A stretch of DNA of 22,703 nucleotides. It comes from Scleroderma bovista (Eukaryota > Basidiomycota > Agaricomycetes > Boletales > Sclerodermataceae). The notes under the pieces were generated by a model. That model saw only the letters and a program-made list of their open reading frames with translations, had not been told where the DNA came from and did not search any database. Shown here in pieces: positions 1-8,338 of the stretch (position 1 is its first letter; every line of letters starts with the position of its first letter). The stretch is taken from the NCBI GenBank assembly GCA_037178675.1, contig JAYMGJ010000814.1:1-22703 (forward strand), written 5' to 3'. Made by a program: the position numbers and the translations under genes.

Positions 1-615
1 AAATTCTGCTTATTCCCTTCTCTTTTTGTACTTCAATGCTGTGTCCCCCCATGTATTTAAACCCCTGGGCTCAGCCCAGTGAAAAAAAGGCCCAATAGCA
101 CGAAATTATCCCTCTCTCAGACTCTCTCAATCAGTATCCCTTGAGTCCTTGAGTCCTTGTAGGCTTCAGTGAAGGTCTAAAGGCTCAATATTGTCAAGTT
201 TATCCAAGTTATTCAAGATCTATTCTTTCTCTAGGCTCAAGTGGAGTCTAGTCTGTCAATCCTTCATCTCCCATTGCTTCTGGACATCAGGAGCCCCCTT
301 GCCCCTCTGCTGCACCAATCTCTAGGTGTAGTATCGCTACTTCAGTCCCAGTCAACTCAATCCCCGCTTTGACACTTCCTAGGCTTTAGGAAGAGTCTAG
401 ACCCCTATCCCCTTTGTCTTCTATTACTCCTGTACCCCAGGAGTATCCTGCATCACTGTCTGCATCACCCTGTTGGTGTAGATCCCCTTCCCCCCTCCTC
501 AGCATATCCTCTCTGGACACCGCGGAGGCAAACCACCACTCGCACTTTTTTGTAGTCCTTTGTTGGTGTTGTGTTTGGGTTGTTGTTTTGACCTAAACCC
601 ACACTTTGACTCACA
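1..615 (+). mobile_element. LTR C: 3' part of a long gypsy-type LTR, cut by window edge
   Basis: This stretch matches the reverse complement of 17759-18373 with only about six differences by eye, so it is the same LTR family as LTR A in the opposite orientation. It ends in GACTCACA at 615, the 3' end of an LTR whose 5' end is TGTCACGC in LTRs A and B. A TATA-like TATTTAAAC lies near 53-61, followed by a CT-rich leader, as expected for U3/R/U5. No primer-binding site follows position 615, so it is a solo LTR or the 3' LTR of an element lying upstream of the window. The target duplication cannot be checked because the other end is missing. Confidence 0.8.
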
Positions 616-1440
616 ACGCCAGTGGTCGTGGTCATGTCACAGCGTGCGTGCGTGTTGGCACTGGGTCGTCGCCGTCTACGCCGGTGATACAGTGGTGGTC
701 GCCGTCCATCCCTGTGCCAGCTGGCTAGATCGTCGTCATCATCATCGTCGACGTCTGTCCCTGTGGCGGCACTGGCTGCCCAGGGTCGTCGTCCGTCCGT
801 CCGTCCTGTGGCTGCTCTGATCGTTGTCGTCGCCGTCCGTCCCTGTGGCTGCCCTGATCGCTGTCGTTGTCGTCTGTCCCTGCGGCAGCACTGGCTGCCC
901 AGGAGCGTCGTCGTCGTCGCCGGTCGTGGTGGTGGTCGCACCGCAGCGTGCGTGCGTGCTGGGGCGGAGGTCGTCACCAGTCATGGTGGTGGTGGTATCG
1001 CATCAGCGTGCTGGGGCTGGGTTGTCGTCGTCACGCCAGTGGCGGTAGTGGTTGCGTCGCAGCGTGCGTCGTACTGGGGTGGAGTCGTCGTCGACGACGC
1101 TGGTGATGGGGTGGTGGCTGTCGACGAGCCATGTGGTAGGGGCCATTGATGCGGTGGAGAGGGTGGTGGTGGTTGGCGTTGCATCGGTGGTGGACTCGGC
1201 ATTGTGGTGGTGATGGCGTCGTCACCATCGCATTATGAAGAGGGTCGTGGTTGTGGTCGTCGCCGTTGGGTGCGGTGGTGGCTGTCATCGCTGTCATTTG
1301 GCGGTGGAGAGGGTCGTGGTGGTGGTTTGCGTTGCGTTGGTGGCAGCATCGTTGTCGTCGGTGGTGCGGTGTGGTTGTCGTTGATGGCATTGGTGATGCG
1401 GTCGTGTGGTTGTGGTGGTCGGCGTTGTGGTGGTTGGTGT
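616..1440. repeat. degenerate GT/CG-rich minisatellite and low-complexity tract
   Basis: The tract is built of imperfect units rich in GTCGTC and GGTGGT. A recurring core CAGCGTGC occurs near 640, 943, 1004 and 1060, spaced 56-61 bp, with the first one about five such periods before the second. A second block carries the core CACTGGCTGCCCAGG at about 770 and 889. Around 1151 and 1302 a related motif (GCGGTGGAGAGGGT) repeats at about 150 bp. Long open frames exist in several frames on both strands, which is what low-complexity DNA gives. On the minus strand it would read as Thr/Pro/His/Arg-rich and could be the tail of the spliced gene next to it. Confidence 0.75.
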
Positions 1441-1469
1441 GCGGGTGCAGGTGCCCACACAGACTCGAC

Positions 1470-1516
1470 CTGTAAGAATGCTTATTAGTAAACGAAATTT
1501 AAAAAAAGAAACGTAC
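1470..1516 (-). other. predicted spliceosomal intron, 47 bp
   Basis: Read on the minus strand it starts GTACGT, holds the branch-like TTTACTAAT about 15 bases from the end, and ends TTACAG. Length and signals are typical of basidiomycete introns. Its neighbour is 76 bp away. Confidence 0.55.
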
Positions 1517-1592
1517 CTCATAGTAGCAGAGGCAATCGCGCTCTGTGGGCGTACATGTACGCAGGTGGAGGTGCGGATGTGCATGCAGAGGC

Positions 1593-1644
1593 CTGTAAAA
1601 ATAGTTAGTAAACAAAACAAAAAAAGTAAATGAAGTAAACACAC
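1593..1644 (-). other. predicted spliceosomal intron, 52 bp
   Basis: Read on the minus strand it starts GTGTGT, holds TTTACTAAC and ends TTTTACAG. It is T-rich throughout and clearly different in composition from the GC-rich flanks, which supports an intron rather than chance. It resembles the intron at 1470-1516. Confidence 0.55.
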
Positions 1645-1669
1645 CTGTACTACGTTCAATCGCGCTGTG

Positions 1670-2182
1670 GTGCTGTGCTCAATACTGCTGCTGCTGCTGC
1701 TGGTCGATGCTAGTCAGGGCGATGGAGACCGACATTGTTGGTGGCGCTGGTGTCGGAGTGGTGGCGTCGTGCGTGAATATTTGACAGCATGATTACAGTG
1801 GTGGTGGAGTGGGGGTGGGGGTGGGGTAAGCGATGTCTGGGACTTAGAGAAATTTTGTAAAGTTACCTTATGTAACCTGGACTGTAAACGTGCTGTGTCA
1901 GCGCTGTGTTCCCGTGGAACTGGGACCCTGTGGCGACGTATGCTGTAAGTGCTGTCAAGTGCTGTCAAATACTGTACTATTACGGTAATTACTGTAGGCA
2001 CTGTCCCGAAATAAGGGATTTGCTGATGACATGTTGAGTTAGTATGACAGGTCACATATGCACAGTGTTGCCCTTGATCAAAGTGATGGAGATACAGTGG
2101 AATGGAAGCCAGGGCCGTGATCTGAAGTAAAGCCATGACAGGCTGTGCCTGTCAATGGGCTGTGTCGGTTATGCCATGTTCT
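1670..2182. other. no recognisable gene; CTG microsatellite
   Basis: A short (CTG)n run lies at 1684-1702, and a G-rich GGGGGTGGGG tract near 1810. The minus-strand open frame across 1714-2136 has a composition expected of a chance frame (many His, Gln and Pro) and I do not support it. Nothing else is recognisable. Confidence 0.5.
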
Positions 2183-2286
2183 GAATAGAAGCCGAAGAAG
2201 CAGATAAGGTCCGGTGCTTCTTTTCTATTGTTCTATGGGAATAGAGTGGAAGCAGATAAGATCTGCTGCTTCCATTCTATTGTTCT
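2183..2286. repeat. two tandem hairpin units (MITE-like)
   Basis: Unit one (2183-2234) pairs AATAGAA..GAAGAAGCA with TGCTTCTTTTCTATT. Unit two (2239-2286) pairs GAATAGAGTGGAAGCAG with CTGCTTCCATTCTATTG with one or two mismatches around a roughly 10-nt loop. The units share GAAGCAGATAAG and TCTATTGTTCT, so one is a diverged copy of the other. It could be a small foldback element or a structured RNA; no target duplication was identified. Confidence 0.55.
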
Positions 2287-2381
2287 TTGGAGATTAATTG
2301 CTAGAACCAATGGGGAATGAAGTTCCCTGTGTGGATGCCATAACAGGTCCCCACAGCAATACATGGATGAACCGCTTATAT

Positions 2382-2437
2382 GATCACATGACCTTGTTGA
2401 TCGCCTCATGTGATCTCATGTTGAATCACTATATAAA
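2382..2437 (+). promoter_or_regulatory. promoter of gene Y: inverted repeat plus TATA box
   Basis: A perfect 10-bp inverted repeat, GATCACATGA (2382-2391) and TCATGTGATC (2406-2415), lies just upstream of TATATAAA (2430-2437). The first ATG is at 2493, about 56 bp after the TATA box, a normal fungal spacing. The dyad is a candidate binding site for a dimeric regulator. Confidence 0.5.
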
Positions 2438-2492
2438 TCCCATGGACACTACATTCCTTCCTTAGAATTCCTCGATTTCTACCACCACTGCA

Positions 2493-2622
2493 ATGGACTC
2501 TGTCAACACTGCCTCTCTCCACCTCTCCTAGTCCCACCTTGAGAATGGTGTGACGACGCTGACTCCCCTCTTTGAGGGGACCATAACCAAGGTTGCCAAG
2601 TGCGACTGCAGTGTCTCCATTG
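2493..2622 (+). pseudogene. gene Y exon 1 (split from the rest by element 1)
   Basis: ATG at 2493 follows a good TATA box. The frame runs to a GTAAGT donor at 2623 and ends in phase 1, with one in-frame TAG at codon 13 (2529-2531), probably a CAG-to-TAG change. The donor's intron holds the whole of element 1. Without the element and one CATCC copy the intron is 60 bp (2623-2649 plus 10454-10486), a canonical size. The product is not recognised; the segment contains a Cys-x-Cys near its end. The nonsense codon and the 7.8-kb insertion suggest a dead gene, unless the long intron is still spliced and the TAG lies in a misassigned 5' region. Confidence 0.5.
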
Positions 2623-2644
2623 GTAAGTATTGTTGTGATATTGG

Positions 2645-2649
2645 CATCC
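2645..2649. repeat. target-site duplication of element 1 (left copy, CATCC)
   Basis: CATCC directly abuts the LTR terminus here and again at 10449-10453. A 5-bp duplication is usual for Ty3/gypsy integrases. Confidence 0.9.
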
Positions 2650-3259
2650 TGTCAAGTCCAGGTCTACTCCAGTAGGGGGTCCGGTCAAGTCCGGACGAAA
2701 GCGGACAAGAGGGGAGGTCAGAGGTTTGGGCAGAGGTTAGCCCGGGCCAGAGTTGCAACCGTTTGGATTCAATGACAAGGACGGCGAGCGTTGATCCCTT
2801 GCGTAGGTTCCAGTCAGACGGAGATAGAGACGGAGACAGACAGGAACTGGAGTAGTGACTAAGTTGATTTCAGACTGAGGTATACAGAATAAACTACGGA
2901 GTACTTATACTAAGTAGAAACTAGGGTCGAGTACATACGGTGACAAGTAAACAACCTAATAGCAGACAAGGAACGACCGGAGTTAGGACTAGGTCAGGTC
3001 CGGTGAAAATAAAGTCAGGTCTGGTGAAAATGCTACAAGGTATAGGATATATTGAGTTCACGGAGAACTCACGTCAAGGCAGGGTAGACGGCGAGGTGTG
3101 GTAACGAACGAATAGAGCATAGACCAAGGGTCGTACTTAACGGAAGGATATCTGCGCGAGCGCGACCGGAGTAAGTGTTGAGCGACCTGAGTTGAACTGT
3201 AGAGCTGCGACGCGACCGGAGTGACCGGATAAGACCTGGAGTTGGGCATGGTCGTAACA
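2650..3259 (-). repeat. element 1, 3' LTR
   Basis: 610 bp, same length as the partner at 9839-10448. The motif ACCGGAGT is present at 2976, 3165 and 3215, with apparent CpG-decayed versions near 3186 and 3234. The sequence corresponding to the predicted transcript start is at 2876-2867. This LTR sits against a polypurine tract on its right. Confidence 0.93.
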
Positions 3260-3273
3260 GTATCCCCCCTTTA
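3260..3273 (-). promoter_or_regulatory. polypurine tract of element 1
   Basis: On the minus strand the sequence is TAAAGGGGGGATAC, directly before the 3' LTR terminus TGTTACG. It is the expected primer site for plus-strand DNA synthesis. The homologous tract in element 3 (16999-17012) is AT-shifted but recognisable. Confidence 0.8.
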
Positions 3274-3367
3274 GGGGCCAAACCCATGAGGCCCCAATGA
3301 GGCTGTCATGTAGTCGCTTAGAACAATGCGGAGTCCGGAGTGATTGTCTGAGTACAAAATTTGGATC

Positions 3368-3374
3368 TATAAAG
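3368..3374 (+). promoter_or_regulatory. TATA box of the opposite-strand gene
   Basis: TATAAAG inside the block GGATCTATAAAGATCAGAC, 57 bp before the ATG at 3425. The same block is kept in element 3 at 17107-17113, 53 bp before its ATG, although flanking DNA has diverged. This supports a dedicated promoter, distinct from the LTR. Confidence 0.65.
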
Positions 3375-3424
3375 ATCAGACCGGTTCTTGCTTTTACCCC
3401 CAGTTTCCTGTTATTGATTTTATC

Positions 3425-4436
3425 ATGTCTGCACCAGCCAAGTCCACCACCCCCATTGCCCCTGCTGTTGTCGAGTCCAAGGACTGGACGAAGGCCACCA
3501 CGCCGGAGCTACAGTCCGGTAGCGAGGACGAGTTGAGCATCCTCAACGCCAAGGTGAAGGAGCGCCGTCGCCGCAAGCAGGTGAGGAGAGAGGAGAGGCA
3601 GCGCCAGGAGGCGGAGGAGAGGAGAGCACGTGAAGAGGCAGAGAGGAAGGCTCACGAGGAGGTGGAGCATGCAAAGGCGGATGCAGAGTGCAAGGGGCTG
3701 CCAAACAGAGGGTGGTGGAGGTAGCCGCCAAACAGAAAACGACGGCGCAAGATGCATCGAAGAAGAGAGCAAGGGAGGAACCGGAGGCAGGTCCGGTTGG
3801 AGAAGTCCGGTAAGTATTTTTATTTTATCTCTGTTTCTGTTTTGCTGATCCTTGTATAGATGCGTGCGTTGCGCAAAGCATCGCGCGGTGTGCGAGTGCG
3901 ACCCGGAGAAGCCAAAGCAGAGGGTGTGCATGAAGTGCGCCGGCTTGAAGGAAAAGTGCGAGTGGCCGGAGGTGGGGGGTCCAGGTCCGGTGGCGGAAAA
4001 AGGGAAGGGCAAGGCGAAGGAGAAGGAGGTGGCGACATCACCGTGAGATGGTGAAAAGAGGAAGAAGAAGAAGACGGCGAAGGTCGTTACCGGCGATGAG
4101 GAGATAGTGGAGGTGGCGGGTCCATCCGGGTCGAGGTCCGGTTTCAACACCGGTCCCTTCCTAAAACGGATGGACAGACTTACAGCCACGGTGGAGGCAA
4201 TGACGGGACAGATGTCCCGGATCGTGGACTCCACTCGGTCCGTATCGCGGTCCAATGACCGCCTGAGCGCCGGCCTCGAGACCTTTCTTGAGGAGTGCCG
4301 TTTCTTCACAGCACCTTGGGATGAGGACAAGGAACCGGAGGATAGCGAGGCGGAGGTCGACCCGGAGGAGGTTGAGCAAGAAGTCCAGGGGCTCTATGAG
4401 GAGCAGGAGAACCCTGGCAGCGGTGTGCCAGAGTAG
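3425..4436 (+). pseudogene. opposite-strand zinc-cluster coiled-coil gene of element 1 (frameshifted)
   Basis: The start MSAPAKST at 3425 is chosen because element 3 has the same start with no open frame before it. Exon 1 (3425-3809) encodes a Ser/Thr/Pro head, then a long Glu/Arg/Lys-rich likely coiled coil. A 50-bp intron (3810-3859; GTAAGT, CTGAT, TATAG) is kept in element 3 at the same place and phase. Exon 2 opens with C-x2-C-x6-C-x11-C-x2-C-x6-C, the Gal4-type Zn(II)2Cys6 pattern, then a Lys-rich tract, and after an in-frame TGA (4044-4046) a further conserved helical acidic region to TAG at 4436. About 100 bp present in element 3 is missing near 3694, shifting the frame in exon 1. A DNA-binding regulator is the likely role (inference). 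It lies convergent to pol, whose stop is at 4614. Confidence 0.75.
3810..3859 (+). other. intron of the opposite-strand gene, 50 bp
   Basis: GTAAGT donor, TGCTGATC branch region and TGTATAG acceptor. It splits an Arg codon (phase 2) just before the first cysteine of the zinc cluster. Element 3 has the equivalent 54-bp intron at 17621-17674. An intron here proves the gene is meant to be read from this strand, because an intron on the genomic RNA strand would be lost on retrotransposition. Confidence 0.7.
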
Positions 4437-4613
4437 ATGGTCTGGTCCGGGTCTTGTAAATAGAAATGTAAATTAGTTTTACTTTTGTTTATAAGAAAAG
4501 TGGCCTCCAACGACTTGAGAGTGAGTGATATTACAGAGTGAAACAGATAGGGGAAACAGACAAGAGAAACAGATAAAGGGAACAGATAAGAGAAATGGAG
4601 AGCGAGAGTATTG
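4437..4613. other. convergent 3' region between opposite-strand gene and pol
   Basis: AT-rich DNA with a TGTAAATAGAAATGTAAATTAG block just after the TAG at 4436 that is also present after the stop in element 3 (20290-20311), so it is a likely 3' end/polyadenylation region of the opposite-strand gene. Short GAAACAGATA repeats follow at 4540-4590. Confidence 0.45.
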
Positions 4614-7600
4614 TTACATGGACGCGAGTGGTCCGGGTTTGTCCGGGTACCGGACATGGTAATCTTCTAAGAGTTCCATAGCGTTGCCAAGTTCAGTGGC
4701 AAGAAGCCATGACGTTTCTTCGTCAGTTCCTTCGTAACCGGACCAATGTACCAAGTAAAGCAACTTGCACGTTCTGCGTCAACGGTCAACCTTGGAGTTG
4801 AGGATCTCCGAGATCTCGAACTCCGGTTCACCATCAACTTCCACCGGTGGCAGAGGAGGTTGTATCCAGTTCAGTATGGTGTTGAGTATGGCCGGTTCGA
4901 GTTGGGAGACATGGAAGATGGGATGAACGGCGCGCATGGAATCTGGAAGGTGTAGCATAAAAGAGAGAGAGCCTACTTGTGCTATGATAGTGTAGGGCCC
5001 AAGATTCTTTTCTGATAGCTTTTTGGATGGTCGAGTAGACCGGAAGTATTTGGCTTTCACATATACTTGATCGCCTACTTTGAAGTCCAGTGCCGGAGTA
5101 CGTTTGGCATCGGCTGGACCTTGGTAGCGAAGTTGTGCGTTGGCCATTTCTTCTCGAAGGTATTGATGCAGCGACTCGAGGTCGACTGCGTAGTCACGAG
5201 CCCTGGCAGAGGTCATGTCGCATTCTGGGTAAACAGAGATGTTAGGGTGGTAGCCCTTGTTAGCAAAGAATGGCGAGACTCCGGTAGTAGCACTTGGTGC
5301 ATTGTTGTATGCGAACTCCGCCAGAGGGAGTAGGTCCGCCCAGTTGTCCTGCTGGTAGTTGCAGTAGATCCGGAGGTACTGTTCCAGTGTCTGGTTAGAC
5401 TGCTCTGTCTGGCCATCACCCTCCGGGTGGTAACCGGAGGTGAAGTGGAGGCGCATGTCGAGAGCCTTTCTGAGTGACCGGAAGAAGTGTGAGACAAATT
5501 CTGTACCGCGATCCGAAGTGACATGGGCGGGAACACCGTGCTTGGAGAATACGTGGAGCAGGAAGAGTTTAGCAAGCTCCGGGCTAGTGATGGTGTTGTG
5601 AGTAGGGATGAAGATGGCTTGTTTAGAAAGCCGGTCTACCATGACCAGGATGGCAGTAAAGCCAGTAGATGATGGGAGTTGCTCAATGAAATCCATCGAG
5701 ATAGAATTCCATGGTTTCTCTGGTACAGGGAGCTGTTTCAGCAGCCCGTAGGGTCTATGGTGCGGTGTCTTAGCTCGTGCACAAGAGGTACAGGACCGGA
5801 CGTAATCCTTGACGAAGGTCTGGAGACCAGGCCAAGTATACTCACGCCGGATTAGTTCTAGGGTCCGGTTTTGCCCAAAGTGACCAGCGAGTGGGTGATC
5901 GTGTCAATACCGGAGTACCCGGAGACGGAGGTCATCCAAGTCCGGTACGTATATGCGACCATCTAGTCGTAGGAATCCTGCCTCGTTGGTGGACCAACGA
6001 GAGTCCGGTGGATCTGCGAGGTGGACCTGGGCAATGGGATCAGAGGGTAGTGCAGAGAGGATGTCGCTATGGAGTGTTTCTACGTCCATGATTGCGACTG
6101 CACGGAGAACCGGAAACTCTAAATAAGTAGCGCAAAGAGAGTTAGAGAGCTGTTTGTGAGTGAACACTGGCCTAAGGTTTTGGGGATTAACCCGGGCGTA
6201 GCCACTATCCCCCTCTTTGGGGTAGACATCCCATCGTCGAGTGAGAGTGTCCGGCTTGGCACTGAGTTTTCCGGGACGGAAACGAATGACAAGATTAAAT
6301 TGTGATAGAAATTCAGACCACCGGGCTTGCCGGCGGGACAGTACTTTTGAGGTGGAGAAATACTCTAGGTTCTTGTGGTCCGTGACGATGTCAATAGGGG
6401 AGGCAGAGCCTTCAAGGTAATGGCGCCAGTTCTGGAAAGCTTCGAAGATAGCAAGTAGTTCCTTATCGTGGGTGTCATAGTTTAACTCCGGAGCAGTCAA
6501 GGTCCGGGAGTAGTAGGTGACTGGACAAATCTCTCCGTTGGCACAAGTGATAGACAAGATACCAGCGACAGCATAGTCAGAGGCATCAGTTTCCACGATG
6601 ATAGGGGTATCCGGAATGAAGTGGGTGAGAATGGGCGCAGTAGTGAAGGCATGTTTGAGAGCATTGAAAGAGCGTCGACAGTCCTCAGAGAAATTCCAAG
6701 GAGCATCTTTCCGGGTGAGCCGGGTGAGAGGGACCACAATGTCCGAGTAGTTGAAGATAAACTGGCAGTAAAAGTTGGCAAATCCCAAGAAGGATTGGAT
6801 GTCCTTTACCTTACAAGGTTCAGGCCAATCGGAGATGGTTTGTATTTTGTCCGGAGACATAGTCAGACCTTCAGGGGATAGACGGTAGCCAAGGTATTCC
6901 ACTGAGTCCGAGTGGAACTCGCATTTCTCCAGTTTGGCAAAGAGGCCATGCAACCGGAGTCGGCAGAGGACCTCCCAGACATGCTGCTGGTGAGACTCCA
7001 TATCCTCAGAGTAGATGAGGATGTTGTCGAGGTACACGACGACACAGACATCCAGCATGTCAGCGAAGATGGTGTTGACAAAGCACTGGAAGGCTGCAGG
7101 GGTGTTAGTGAGGCCAAAGGGCATTACCAACCACTCGTAAGACCCATAGCGCGTACGGAAGGCAGTCTTCCATTCATCGCCCAGAGCAATCCGGACTAGA
7201 TGGTACGCGTGCCAGAGGTTGATCTTTGAGTTGATCTTAGCACGGCTGGGGGAGTCCAATAGATCAGAGATTAGGGGGAGTGGATAACGATCCTTTTTGG
7301 TGATTTTGTTTAGGCCTCGGAAGTCAACGCAGAGGCGGAGTGAGCCATCCTTCTTCTTTACAAAGAGGACCGGAGCAGCATGAGAGGAAGAGGTGGGGCG
7401 GATGAAACCTGTAGTGAGATTCTCATCGATGAACGTCCGGAGAGTGGAGAGCTCGACCGGAGACAGTGAGTAAAGGGTTCCCAGGGGTGGTGAAGTACCT
7501 TCTTCGAGTTCGATCTTCAAATCGTAATTGTGATGCGGGGGAAGTTCAGAGGCTTTTGCCTTACTGAACACATCCGCATAGTCGCGATATTCTGGAGGGA

Positions 7601-8330
7601 CGATGTCCAGGTCCGGTGGAGTAGAGGCGGAGGAAGAACGAGCCTTTGCTGTGTCAGAAGGACGCAGCTGAAGTTGGTATTTGGTGGATCCCTCTAATTT
7701 GCACGCACGCACGAATGCGGCTGCATTGATCAGAGAGATGTGCGGAGGGGTGCAAACCGGAGTGTTGACAGATGGTGCTAGGCCGGGGTCAGATTGGCCG
7801 GAGAGGCCGGAGACGGGGTTACCGGACTGAACCAGAGAGGGAGTTGACGGGGGCACTGGCAAACTTTCTGCAAGTGTTCGGAATGTTAAACTGCTCAATA
7901 CCCAGTCAATCGACGGATTGTAGCGGGTGAGCCAGTTATGTCCGAGAACAATTTTGCATTCAGAATCCAGTGGAGTTAGGTAAAAGGTCATGGGGGTGAC
8001 ATCACCGGATGCGGGGAACTTCACTGATAGGTCGATGGCTTGAGTAATTACAAAATTTGAGGTACCGTCGAAAAGCCGGAGTACAATCGGAGGAACGGAG
8101 TAAGTGGAGATATTGTTTTTGTGCGCAAATTGTACATCTATAAAGCAATGCATGGACCTGGAGTCCACAAGTGCGCGGGTTTTAGGTAAGTCAAATGATA
8201 AGAGGATAACATGTGGCATAAGGGAATTAGGGTCATAAAGAGTGGACGCGTTGAGGCGAGCCTCCTTGGGTGCACTTCCGGAGTCAACACAGCTCACCGG
8301 TTGTGCGGAGGACTGGGAGCTGCTTACTCT
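4614..8330 (-). pseudogene. pol: pol polyprotein of element 1 (PR-RT-RH-IN-chromodomain), inactivated
   Basis: 1238 codons in one frame, entered by -1 frameshifting from gag; there is no need for an ATG. Protease near 8165 reads DSR instead of DSG. RT has KKKDGSLRLCVDFRGLN, motif A as KINLWHAYH (canonical D now N, 7220-7218) and YLDN at the YxDD box (7025-7023). RNase H keeps TDASD and DKELLAI. A TGA at 5906-5904 precedes the integrase zinc finger (H-x4-H at about 5897-5882, then C-x2-C). The integrase core keeps D, D and E with D-x35-E (SDRGTEF to TEQ), then LGPYTI. A second TGA (4781-4779) lies at the start of the chromodomain, which still reads LLYLVHWSGYEG to a TAA at 4614. Both TGA codons could come from CGA. 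Non-functional. Confidence 0.93.
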
Positions 8331-8338
8331 TTTTTTGA
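8289..8338 (-). promoter_or_regulatory. -1 ribosomal frameshift site at gag-pol junction of element 1
   Basis: On the minus strand the gag codons are TCA AAA AAA GAG TAA, so the heptamer A-AAA-AAA (8336-8330) is correctly phased for -1 slippage. Six nucleotides later GCAGCTC (8323-8317) can pair with GAGCTGT (8295-8289), 7 bp including one G-U pair. The pol frame is open from AGA at 8330. The same arrangement is in element 4. Confidence 0.7.

Larger units (their letters stand above)
1233..1669 (-). pseudogene. possible spliced minus-strand gene fragment with low-complexity C-terminus
   Basis: On the minus strand two perfect small fungal introns sit 76 bp apart: one at 1644-1593 (GTGTGT donor, TTTACTAAC branch, ACAG acceptor) and one at 1516-1470 (GTACGT donor, TTTACTAAT branch, ACAG acceptor). 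The exon between them and the one after 1469 are GC-rich and read as Pro/Thr/His-rich protein in more than one frame, so I cannot fix the frame, start or stop. Each intron is embedded in a similar segment (ATCGCGCT at about 1536 and 1660), which suggests an intron-bearing tandem duplication. LTR C ends at 615, so it may have cut the gene. Function unknown; this may be no more than duplicated intron-like DNA. Confidence 0.4.

Noticed and set aside
465..1390. Several long overlapping frames on both strands
   Set aside because: Low-complexity minisatellite keeps many frames open; one runs on into LTR C. No start, splice or domain support.
1714..2136. 140-codon minus-strand frame
   Set aside because: Composition is that of a chance frame, without domain, promoter or splice support.
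3509..4330. 273-codon open frame on the minus strand
   Set aside because: It is the shadow of the Lys/Glu-rich opposite-strand gene; it reads as Phe/Ser/Pro/Leu-rich protein, crosses the intron, and is not kept as one frame in element 3.
8297..8299. GTG as start codon of pol
   Set aside because: The frame is open upstream to the slippery heptamer and there is no ATG; entry by -1 frameshifting explains it better.
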